Source: a virus
DNA length: 24,749 bases
Virus record (IMG/VR): IMGVR_UViG_3300036715_001970
Location: 1 to 24,749 of that record
Strand: one strand, 5' to 3'
A program made the translations under genes and the position numbers. Below are positions 13,516 through 19,827 of the stretch, piece after piece; positions within the stretch are counted from its first letter, which is position 1, and the number at the start of each line of letters is the position of its first letter. Below the pieces are notes generated by a model that was given only the letters and a program-made list of their open reading frames with translations, had not been told where the DNA came from and did not search any database.

Positions 13516-14085
13516 TTATGATTGTTTCCACACGCCATCCGTCTTCTGCCATCCAAGTGAGCGGAGGTGCGCCCAGTATCTGGTGAGCTTCGCAGTGTCA
13601 TCACATATGTGCTTTTCATACTCCCGGTCATACACCGCTGGAAATTCTGCTTTCACGGGGGTGCCGTTAGTTGCCAAATCACGTACCTCGTTGTAGTGGC
13701 GTATGTAGTCGGTAATGGTTTTAAGCCCTTGCAGCGGGTATTGAGTAGCCTTTAAATAGGTGTTTACCAGCTGCTCGTTGACGGTGACGTGCGCAATGTT
13801 GGCGCGCTCTTCGCGGGTGGGTGTGTAGGTGATACCCTTGGCCTTTTTGTACATAAAGCTGAAGAGGGCCAGCTTGTCGCTGGCGCTGCGTGGCTTCAGC
13901 TCCTGCACCTTGATGCCGGTAAGGCTCTTCAGTGTTCCTTCATTCATGGTCACTGATGGCATCAGCGTGAATACTGCGTTGCTGTGGTCAAGCTCGTTGA
14001 TGAAATGGACCAGCATGCCCTTGTCATAAAGCGCATAAGCCTGGCCGCGCACTCCATGTATAGTGATTTTGTAAGTCATTGGCAT
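13516..14085 (-). CDS. 189-aa conserved early protein of unknown function
   Basis: The start is at 14085 (MPMTYKITIHGVRGQAYALY), giving 189 aa, or at 14079. A longer reading to 14268 is out of frame with the real upstream 56-aa gene and is rejected. The TAATG overlap with that gene supports coupling. The protein is alpha/beta, with a helical second half (LQGLKTITDYIRHYNEV) and a C-terminal YWAHLRSLGWQKTDGVWK. Not recognised. It is the last early gene before the DGR cassette. Confidence 0.7.
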   Translation of the reverse strand: MPMTYKITIHGVRGQAYALYDKGMLVHFINELDHSNAVFTLMPSVTMNEGTLKSLTGIKVQELKPRSASDKLALFSFMYKKAKGITYTPTREERANIAHVTVNEQLVNTYLKATQYPLQGLKTITDYIRHYNEVRDLATNGTPVKAEFPAVYDREYEKHICDDTAKLTRYWAHLRSLGWQKTDGVWKQS

Positions 14086-14255
14086 TAGTGGTTTTCGGCA
14101 AATCCTCCTGCCCAGGCATCGCCATCGTGTGACTCGAAAGCACGCAAGCTTTGCTTGGTTTCTTCTATCTCGTCTTCCAGCCGCATTTGCATTTCTACAT
14201 CGGCATCGTCGTAAGCCATATCGAGCTGCCTTTGCAGATCGCGAAGCTTGTTCAT
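14085..14255 (-). CDS. 56-aa acidic coiled-coil protein
   Basis: ATG at 14255 opens 56 codons: MNKLRDLQRQLDMAYDDADV, then a helical acidic stretch, ending AWAGGFAENH. The TAA overlaps the next ATG (TAATG). It begins 14 bases after the ATPase stop. The coupled junction and helical pattern support a real gene; function unknown. Confidence 0.6.
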   Translation of the reverse strand: MNKLRDLQRQLDMAYDDADVEMQMRLEDEIEETKQSLRAFESHDGDAWAGGFAENH

Positions 14256-14268
14256 GGATGCGGGACAT

Positions 14269-14931
14269 TTAAGAGATCAAAGACAGCTGACTTGTAACCT
14301 TCGCTTTCGGACGGTCCCAGATAACAAAGTCTGAAGTGCCACCAAAGCGGTTACTTCCATTGTTATGGGCTACGAAGTTTTCAATCCGGACTTTGATGTC
14401 ACATAAGTGACGAATACCGGCATTACTAGCGTAATGAGCTTTGTATGCGACCAGGATAAAGCTCTTGTGCTTGAACATTTCAAATAGCTTCTGTATTTGC
14501 TTCTCATTGAGAGGGAAAAAGCTAATGCTATCAATAATCTGCACGCGCCCGCTATTCGGCCTTTTAAGTTGTTCCAGATACCGCTCGAAATTATTGATTG
14601 AACAGTACGCAAATTTCCCGGCCTTTAATTCAGATAGCTTGTTGCGCATCACACTGCTTTGAATCTGCACGTGTTTGCCCTGTTCTACATTGTTAAGGCG
14701 AACCTTGCCGTAGTGTTCTGCTAGTATCTTGGCAACCTGAATTTGATACTCGGTCTTTCCGTGACCAGGATCGCCATCAGCGTACATAGTGAATCGCTTT
14801 GGCAAAACCCCAAGGTGGCTGCTCCAAGGATCAGGCAGCGTATTGCTTTCAAACTTCCAGTTAGCGATGTCCTTTGCTCCGTAAGTATGCGCTACTTTAG
14901 CGCGTGACTTCTTTTTTGTAGTTGCTTCCAT
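14269..14931 (-). CDS. RecA/DnaB-like P-loop ATPase
   Basis: 220 aa. Walker A GDPGHGKT at 53-60 and a Walker B strand RVQIIDSISFF with D134, followed by LVAYKAHY, fit a RecA-fold ATPase such as phage DNA-repair or replication ATPases. The N-terminus is basic (TTKKKSRAKVAH) and may bind DNA. It lies in the early operon of a transposing phage, so a role in DNA replication or recombination is likely. It is distinct from the MuB-like ATPase at 18336-19298. Confidence 0.75.
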   Translation of the reverse strand: MEATTKKKSRAKVAHTYGAKDIANWKFESNTLPDPWSSHLGVLPKRFTMYADGDPGHGKTEYQIQVAKILAEHYGKVRLNNVEQGKHVQIQSSVMRNKLSELKAGKFAYCSINNFERYLEQLKRPNSGRVQIIDSISFFPLNEKQIQKLFEMFKHKSFILVAYKAHYASNAGIRHLCDIKVRIENFVAHNNGSNRFGGTSDFVIWDRPKAKVTSQLSLIS

Positions 14932-14942
14932 GGTGGGCTTTT

Positions 14943-15173
14943 TTACTTTTTTATTTCGGCAGCTCCGCCGATAAAGAATGATAGCTCTTTGCGCAATTGC
15001 TGGCGTGCGTGGGCCTTGTCATAACCATCGATCGCTATGCGGAATGATGAAACGTGACCAAGGATGCGCGGATGATCAACAAAAACAGTGATCAAAAACT
15101 TGCGGGGATAAACTTTAGCGTCGGGCGTTTTCTTGCCGCGGATGTAGTTGAAGAATTTGATAAAAATATTCAT
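14943..15173 (-). CDS. 76-aa early protein
   Basis: A basic N-terminus (MNIFIKFFNYIRGKK) is followed by two strands (KFLITVFVDHP, FRIAIDGYDKA) and a helix. It overlaps the upstream gene by four bases (ATGA). Not recognised; the small alpha/beta fold and operon position suggest a phage early accessory. Confidence 0.6.
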   Translation of the reverse strand: MNIFIKFFNYIRGKKTPDAKVYPRKFLITVFVDHPRILGHVSSFRIAIDGYDKAHARQQLRKELSFFIGGAAEIKK

Positions 15174-15442
15174 ATATGGTAATCGGGTTTAATGGCAACT
15201 TTGTAATTGATACTTGCTTTGTTCAGATCAACCGGCACAGTATCGCATCGCCGAATGATGCCCATAAGTGTGAATTCGTCTAAGAAATAATTTTCAGCAA
15301 ACCACTTCAGCACGACATGGTATTTGTACTTCTTGTTAAGTGCGTTGTATAGGTCGCGAACCTCACGGTCCTTACACAACCTTCGATCTTTGGTCTGTAC
15401 GCTCAGTGAGCGCTTGATACTTTTTGATTTGCGTTTGATCAT
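15170..15442 (-). CDS. 90-aa HTH-like protein, candidate late-gene activator
   Basis: A basic N-terminus (IKRKSKSIKRSL) is followed by VRDLYNALNKKYKYHVVLKW and WFAENYFLDEFTLMGIIRR, which reads as a helix-turn-helix like those of small Mor-type or phage regulatory proteins. The tail is beta-like. It overlaps both neighbours by four bases. If it is the late activator, the palindromes at 4464-4498 would be its target; this link is inference only. Confidence 0.55.
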   Translation of the reverse strand: MIKRKSKSIKRSLSVQTKDRRLCKDREVRDLYNALNKKYKYHVVLKWFAENYFLDEFTLMGIIRRCDTVPVDLNKASINYKVAIKPDYHI

Positions 15443-15723
15443 ATCTTCTTCAAGAAGTCTTTGGCTATGTTCTGCAACTGCGTGATAGCTTTTGAAAGCT
15501 CTTTATCGCTCATCTCATCAATTGCTTTTTTTACTACGCCCCTGTCTTTCATAAAGGCGTCAATCCTGTTTTTGCAAACCTGCCACCTGGGCATGACTAC
15601 CTCTTCCGCAGAGCGCGGAGCCGCCCACTGCATAGTGTAGCCGATGGCCAGAAGCTTCTGCTTCATCTTCCATTTTCTTTGCCCGTTGAGTTGCGCGTGC
15701 TGCTGCGGAGTGAGGTGTGCCAT
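15439..15723 (-). CDS. 94-aa early protein
   Basis: Residues ~25-60 contain AIGYTMQWAAPRSAEEVVMP, then WQVCKNRIDAFM and a helical tail (ELSKAITQLQNIAKDFLKK). It starts two bases after the Gam-like gene and overlaps the next start by four bases. It resembles small conserved proteins in Bacteroidota Mu-like prophages; no function known to me. Confidence 0.6.
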   Translation of the reverse strand: MAHLTPQQHAQLNGQRKWKMKQKLLAIGYTMQWAAPRSAEEVVMPRWQVCKNRIDAFMKDRGVVKKAIDEMSDKELSKAITQLQNIAKDFLKKI

Positions 15724-15725
15724 GG

Positions 15726-16151
15726 CTAGCTTTTTTTATCGATAATTACCTCGACTGTATCTTCCTCGGTGAGCGACACACAATGATTGGCCAGCATTTT
15801 TTCACGGGCTTCATCATTGGTTAAAATGGCTTTTAACGGTGCCACCTTTATTTCAATTTTTACCAGCTCTGGGTAGTCCTGGACAAACTTGCTGTACACA
15901 AAACCTTCGCATGGCGATACAACCGTTTCTTTGCCGTAGTGGATATAACCACCGCGTAATACGATGTTTCCATCTTCGTCCTTCAGATCAGGGTTGATTT
16001 CGGCAAATCCGAACAGGTGAGCTTTCGCTGCCTTCTGGCGCTCGTTAGCCTGCGACTTCAGCGCAGTAAACTTGATGTACTCGCGCATGGCGCGGTTAGC
16101 CAATTGTAGCTGCGTGAGTGGTTTTCCTTTTTTTGCTTTGCTTTTTTTCAT
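15726..16151 (-). CDS. 141-aa protein, weakly Gam-like
   Basis: After a basic start (MKKSKAKKGKP) comes a helix (LANRAMREYIKFTALKSQAN), a segment FGFAEINPDLKDEDGNIVLR with a GGYIHYG strand, and a C-terminus VKIEIKVAPLKAILTNDEAR with TVEVII. This order (long helix, E-x-N-x-D-L, beta hairpin, basic segment, final strand) recalls Mu Gam, which protects linear DNA ends from host nuclease. Similarity is weak, so the call is tentative. The start follows a TTTTTTAACCCA leader at 16170-16159. Confidence 0.5.
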   Translation of the reverse strand: MKKSKAKKGKPLTQLQLANRAMREYIKFTALKSQANERQKAAKAHLFGFAEINPDLKDEDGNIVLRGGYIHYGKETVVSPCEGFVYSKFVQDYPELVKIEIKVAPLKAILTNDEAREKMLANHCVSLTEEDTVEVIIDKKS

Positions 16152-16296
16152 GATTATTTGGGTTAAAAAAATTCAGTTTTGACGGTTCCGTGATTGCTAT
16201 TCCTTCCAGTTTGTACTTGACCATGATCTTGATGTATGCCTCCTTTAGCTCCTCATCATCCATGGATTTCTCCCGGTTCTGATATCCTCCTTTCAT
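16096..16296 (-). CDS. 66-aa early protein overlapping the Gam-like gene
   Basis: The ATG at 16296 overlaps the previous stop (ATGA). The protein is charged (MDDEELKEAYIKIMVKYKLE) and has a basic C-terminus (KKQSKKRKTTHAATIG) encoded over the start of the Gam-like gene in another frame (56-base overlap). An alternative start is at 16263. Coupling supports reality; function unknown. Confidence 0.5.
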   Translation of the reverse strand: MKGGYQNREKSMDDEELKEAYIKIMVKYKLEGIAITEPSKLNFFNPNNHEKKQSKKRKTTHAATIG

Positions 16297-16658
16297 CGTA
16301 TAGTCTTTATCAATTGATGATACCCTGCGTGCGTGATAGCTCCTTGCAAAAACTTGTTTTCAGGGTTGTGGTAGAACTCGTACATGGCCACATCATCCAG
16401 TGTATTATCGTGGTGATTCCACCAATTGATAAACAGCAGATCAAGTCTATGCCACTCACATTTCCAGAAGCCCCAGAACTGGCGTGTGCTTGCAATCATC
16501 GTCTGATCGTCGCCCTTGCAGCCAATGCTTTCAAGCCAGTCGTAGGCCTTCTCAAACATCATGGCATTTTGCTCGTCGGCGGTCAAGCCAGTGATGTCTT
16601 TGATCACTGCCTGCGTGCGGGCATGTTGAAGTTTGGCTCGTTCGATTTGCGTTTCCAT
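16293..16658 (-). CDS. 121-aa early protein
   Basis: Helical and aromatic-rich, with MMFEKAYDWLESIGCKGDDQ, then WGFWKCEWHRLDLLFINWWN. The many Trp and a YEFYHNPE segment suggest a compact helical bundle. It shares one base with the upstream stop and is coupled downstream by ATGA. Not recognised. Confidence 0.65.
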   Translation of the reverse strand: METQIERAKLQHARTQAVIKDITGLTADEQNAMMFEKAYDWLESIGCKGDDQTMIASTRQFWGFWKCEWHRLDLLFINWWNHHDNTLDDVAMYEFYHNPENKFLQGAITHAGYHQLIKTIR

Positions 16659-17020
16659 TAGCTCAGTTTTTGGTGAATCTGCATCAGTAGGTTTCCTAGT
16701 TCGGGGTTCAGTGTGATGTCGTTGTCATACTCTACCGCCATCTGCCACAGGCATAATGCTTGCGACATCGTGAGCGATACCATGCAGGGCACGTGCAGCA
16801 TATTGAACTGCACAAAGTGGTTGTAGTAGATTTCGCTCATCAGCGCAAAGTTTTTCTTGCCGTCGATGGTGCGCATGTCAATGTTCTGATTGGTGTAATG
16901 CTCCAACTGGCGCATGATGGCTTCGAGCAACTGCACGAAATACATTTTGCACGTGCCTTCAAGTTTGATCAGCACCTTGCCCTTGGCCGAAAGCTTTACG
17001 ATGTGAGTCTTCGCGGTCAT
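16658..17020 (-). CDS. 120-aa early protein
   Basis: Two N-terminal strands (IVKLSAKGKVLIKL) precede helices (YFVQLLEAIMRQLEHY, SQALCLWQMAVEYDND). It overlaps the upstream 127-aa gene by four bases. Not recognised. Helical character and operon position only. Confidence 0.6.
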   Translation of the reverse strand: MTAKTHIVKLSAKGKVLIKLEGTCKMYFVQLLEAIMRQLEHYTNQNIDMRTIDGKKNFALMSEIYYNHFVQFNMLHVPCMVSLTMSQALCLWQMAVEYDNDITLNPELGNLLMQIHQKLS

Positions 17021-17400
17021 ACAATCAGTTTGTTGAGCAGTTCAATCTTGTCATTGATTTGTTGCAACTCCTGCGCGTTCTCTTCCCGGCTCTTCAGGCT
17101 AAGCCCACGCCGCATTTCGCTCTCGATCAAGTGTCGTTTATCGGTGAGCGTGTTGCGCTGCATGATGCGAAGCTTTCGAAGAGTGTGAATGCAGTTTTGA
17201 AGCGCATCTTTCTTTTCGTTGAGGCTTTTACGGTAAGTAATCTCAGCATCCTGCGTGGCCGCGCGTTGCAGCCTGGTGGTGTACACCGGTATTTCGCTTT
17301 CCAGCTCTACCTGCAACACCACTTGCTTACCAATACGCTCGTCGATAGAGGCAAACAGTTCATCTAATTCCTGCATCGATGTTTTCATTGGCAAGGGCAT
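17017..17400 (-). CDS. 127-aa coiled-coil early protein
   Basis: Nearly all helix: ELDELFASIDERIGKQVVLQ, basic-acidic heptads through the middle, and a final ENAQELQQINDKIELLNKLI. The start is at 17400 (MPLPMKTS), or 17388 if the gene does not overlap the one upstream. A coiled-coil rod or adaptor; partner unknown. Confidence 0.6.
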   Translation of the reverse strand: MPLPMKTSMQELDELFASIDERIGKQVVLQVELESEIPVYTTRLQRAATQDAEITYRKSLNEKKDALQNCIHTLRKLRIMQRNTLTDKRHLIESEMRRGLSLKSREENAQELQQINDKIELLNKLIV

Positions 17401-17753
17401 TTAATCCATTCAAAAATTTGTAACAGCATCATCAAGAATGCGCCTCCGATCAGAGCGCCAACAGCAAACACTGCCACGGTCTTTGAGGTAATGGTAGATT
17501 CGCATGGGTCGGCTTCAAGTAGCCTGCCGGTTTCCATTTCCGACATCCTTGCGGCTTCATCAAAATATCCGCAGGCAACCACCGTCTGCATAATACTGTC
17601 AAGCATTTCACAGCGCTGCTTTGAGGCTATGGCGGCATCAGCTTTATCGGCATCACTGAAATGGTCGTCCATCTCGATGCCGCTGATGATGATCTCTTCG
17701 GTTTCCTTTTCGTCGCGCAGCCAGGTGAGCTGCTCTTTGATTAGTTTGTTCAT
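17385..17753 (-). CDS. 122-aa tail-anchored membrane protein
   Basis: An acidic helical N-terminal region (~residues 1-88, with MDDHFSDADKADAAI) ends in one membrane helix, AVFAVGALIGGAFLMMLLQI, and a short Cys-containing tail (KCPCQ). It would be C-terminally anchored in the inner membrane facing the cytoplasm. It starts two bases after the preceding gene. It might act in superinfection control or host takeover; nothing specific is visible. Confidence 0.6.
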   Translation of the reverse strand: MNKLIKEQLTWLRDEKETEEIIISGIEMDDHFSDADKADAAIASKQRCEMLDSIMQTVVACGYFDEAARMSEMETGRLLEADPCESTITSKTVAVFAVGALIGGAFLMMLLQIFEWIKCPCQ

Positions 17754-17755
17754 GG

Positions 17756-18121
17756 TTATCGTGGATTTGGAGTTTGAATTCTATTTTGCACGGGTGGCAC
17801 CTCTTCGGTGATCACGATCTCAAAGACCTGACCGATCAGGCCACGGTAGTAAGGCAGTTTATCACCTTGCATGCGGTTGTATTGAGGGCGTAACGTGGTG
17901 AACAAATCACCCAGTGGCTTCTTGAAGATCAGCATCATGTAGAGCGAGTCGAACTTCAGATTGTACTTTCCGTTGTCGGTGTCGTAGTCGTAAAACTCCT
18001 TCGTCAACTGGTCCATGTGGATGCTCAGCGCCGCTATCAGCATGGCATGCGTTACCGGCTTGCCCTCTTTACCTGCAAGCTTGGTGTAGGTATGCGAGAA
18101 TTTAATTTTAGGATTACCCAT
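17756..18121 (-). CDS. 121-aa conserved early protein (Bacteroidota Mu-like prophage type)
   Basis: The pattern IKFSHTYTKLAG, then DQLTKEFYDYDTDNGKYNL, a hydrophobic LYMMLIFKKP, and GDLFTTLRPQYNRMQGDKLP with YYRGLIGQVFEIVI recalls a protein common in Mu-like prophages of this phylum. The small alpha/beta fold has no known biochemical role. It overlaps its upstream neighbour by eight bases. Confidence 0.65.
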   Translation of the reverse strand: MGNPKIKFSHTYTKLAGKEGKPVTHAMLIAALSIHMDQLTKEFYDYDTDNGKYNLKFDSLYMMLIFKKPLGDLFTTLRPQYNRMQGDKLPYYRGLIGQVFEIVITEEVPPVQNRIQTPNPR

Positions 18122-18335
18122 TGCTCACCTCCTTCAATTCAGATATTCCTCTGCTGCCCTTAGCGATGTTTTGAAGCTGACTTACTACCATTTCAAGGGC
18201 CTGTTCCTTGGTCATGCCAGTACGCTTCAACTCTGCAATCTGCTTACGCACATCGTGGCGGCGTATGTCACGAAGCATTGCAACCATATCGTTGAATTGC
18301 TTCGCTCTGATTTGGCTTATCTCTATCTTTTTCAT
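18114..18335 (-). CDS. 73-aa helical early protein
   Basis: Basic and helical (MKKIEISQIRAKQFNDMVAM, LKRTGMTKEQALEMVVSQLQ). The TGMTKEQALEMV segment looks like a short helix-loop-helix or UBA-type motif. It begins one base after the MuB stop. Function unknown. Confidence 0.6.
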   Translation of the reverse strand: MKKIEISQIRAKQFNDMVAMLRDIRRHDVRKQIAELKRTGMTKEQALEMVVSQLQNIAKGSRGISELKEVSNG

Positions 18336-19298
18336 TTACGCTGCCATTTTTAAGCCCTTCACTCCAAACATGCGCACCACTTCATCACCGGTGATCTTGC
18401 GGCCTTCCTGCTTCTGAAAATCTTTGATGTCGGCAATCCACTGGCTCAGCTTATCGAGGTCTTTGCACTCATGCACGATCACGTTGATGGCTCCTTTGTT
18501 GGTGATGCCTTCACTTACACAGATGTCAACCACTTCCTGCTCGCTCACTTCGCTAAGAAGCTCCACGTTACCAAAGAAGCGCCTGCGCAGCTGAGGGAAG
18601 CCTGCGCGTTGCTTTCCGGCAAGCAGGTCCAGTTTGTTCACCAGGCCAAAGCCGCAGATCACCATGGCACCTTTACCCTGCACCACATCACACACGTCTT
18701 TAATCACCGCATAAACAGCCGGGCGAACCTGCTCCAACTCATCGATCATGATCAGGATACCGCGCTGATTGTTTACCTTCTTTCCGATGGCCTGAATCTT
18801 CTGATGAATCCCTCTGAAGTTTCCAGCGATTCCCATTTCATTCAGGATAGCTTCCACCAGATCGTTGGCGCTCATGTTGCGAGTCGCCTTCACGTATATC
18901 GCGTAGCTGAATTTCTTAGCCACTCTTTCCAAGGCAAAGGTTTTGCCCTGGCCGGTAGGTCCATCGATGATGTAGCGAATGGCTTTGCGCTGAGCCTTGC
19001 GGCATATCTTCTCGATGCGCGTAAAGTTTCGCAGCGATGGCCATAGCAGCCCACCATCGAATTTTATTTCAAGAAAGTCGGCAAGCTTGTGAAAGGTATT
19101 GTCGCCGATGTTACTATCTACGTCTCTGCCTCCTGCGCTGATGGTGTATTTGCCGAGCTTTATCTGGCTGATGTAAGCCGCATTTACTTTGCTGGCTTCC
19201 GCAAGTTTATTCTGGCTGCGGTCTGGATTGTTGGGGTCGATCCATGCGTTTACTGCATCGGTCACCATCTGCTTGTGTTCACGAGTTAGCTTTTCCAT
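18336..19298 (-). CDS. MuB-like transposition ATPase
   Basis: 320 aa. An N-terminal helix-turn-helix (~28-50, SQNKLAEASKVNAAYISQIK) is followed by an AAA+ core with Walker A GPTGQGKT (113-120) and Walker B ILIMIDELEQ (D186, E187). Then come VICGFGLV and an arginine-rich LRRRFFGNVELL segment, and a helical C-terminal region. This matches Mu B: it binds target DNA, stimulates the transposase and gives target immunity. It lies downstream of the transposase with one gene (19337-19810) between them. Confidence 0.88.
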   Translation of the reverse strand: MEKLTREHKQMVTDAVNAWIDPNNPDRSQNKLAEASKVNAAYISQIKLGKYTISAGGRDVDSNIGDNTFHKLADFLEIKFDGGLLWPSLRNFTRIEKICRKAQRKAIRYIIDGPTGQGKTFALERVAKKFSYAIYVKATRNMSANDLVEAILNEMGIAGNFRGIHQKIQAIGKKVNNQRGILIMIDELEQVRPAVYAVIKDVCDVVQGKGAMVICGFGLVNKLDLLAGKQRAGFPQLRRRFFGNVELLSEVSEQEVVDICVSEGITNKGAINVIVHECKDLDKLSQWIADIKDFQKQEGRKITGDEVVRMFGVKGLKMAA

Positions 19299-19336
19299 GA
19301 GTGTTTGATTTTTATGTTGATAATTTGTAGTTGCGT

Positions 19337-19477
19337 TTAAAATCCTTTTTTGTGCTTGTACAGCGGACCAATCGGAAGGCCTACAGAGTCCACCAGTATT
19401 GCCTTTTCTACAGGCTTCACCGGCTTGACATCATCCTTCTTGCACGATGAAAAGAGAGTGGCTAATAGAATAAGCAT
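19337..19477 (-). CDS. Possible 46-aa small lipoprotein from an internal start
   Basis: MLILLATLFSSCKKDD is a short, good Bacteroidota lipoprotein signal with a Cys at residue 12 and a charged +2 region. The remaining ~34 residues are Pro/Lys/Val-rich. Such lipoproteins in phages can be Rz1-like spanins, but no partner gene is recognised nearby. Whether it is made separately or only as the tail of the 157-aa protein is unknown. Confidence 0.4.
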   Translation of the reverse strand: MLILLATLFSSCKKDDVKPVKPVEKAILVDSVGLPIGPLYKHKKGF

Positions 19478-19810
19478 TAAGGATGCCTTACAGCGAAGTA
19501 GCCTATCTATTTCAGCAGCGATAAGAGCGCCAGCCTTTGTAAGTTCACGCACACGCTCATCAAAATTGTTGCCTGCTTCTAAATCGTCTACGTTAGGAGA
19601 TGGCTTCCACATCGATTTATTAAAAGGCCATTCAACTGGAATTTCTAAGCCAGAAAATGAATAATCACGTTGCTCTTCTGGTACTGCATAGCATACAGCC
19701 GCCATTGCAAGTTCATTATCAATGTACTGGTCGTCGTGTTCATCGGTCCATCCTTCTTGATCAATTTGTCTTTTTCTTTCTTCGACAATTAGTTCTGCTC
19801 CTGTTTTCAT
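19337..19810 (-). CDS. Conserved phage protein fused to a lipoprotein-like tail
   Basis: 157 aa. Residues 1-106 match a widespread small phage family: ERKRQIDQEGWTDEHDDQYI, LAMAAVCYAVP, WPFNKSMWKP and KAGALIAAEIDRLLR. That family normally stops about here. Residues 107-157 instead give a hydrophobic run and lipobox-like LLATLFSSCKKDD, then a Pro/Lys-rich tail. An in-frame ATG at 19477 (M112) could make a separate 46-aa lipoprotein. The gene lies between transposase and MuB. Confidence 0.65.
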   Translation of the reverse strand: MKTGAELIVEERKRQIDQEGWTDEHDDQYIDNELAMAAVCYAVPEEQRDYSFSGLEIPVEWPFNKSMWKPSPNVDDLEAGNNFDERVRELTKAGALIAAEIDRLLRCKASLMLILLATLFSSCKKDDVKPVKPVEKAILVDSVGLPIGPLYKHKKGF

Positions 19811-19827
19811 ATTTTGTAAGTTGGGGG

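Noticed and set aside
14086-14268. N-terminal extension of the 189-aa early protein (to 250 aa)
   Set aside because: It covers the 56-aa gene in a different frame, and the TAATG overlap marks the true start at 14085.
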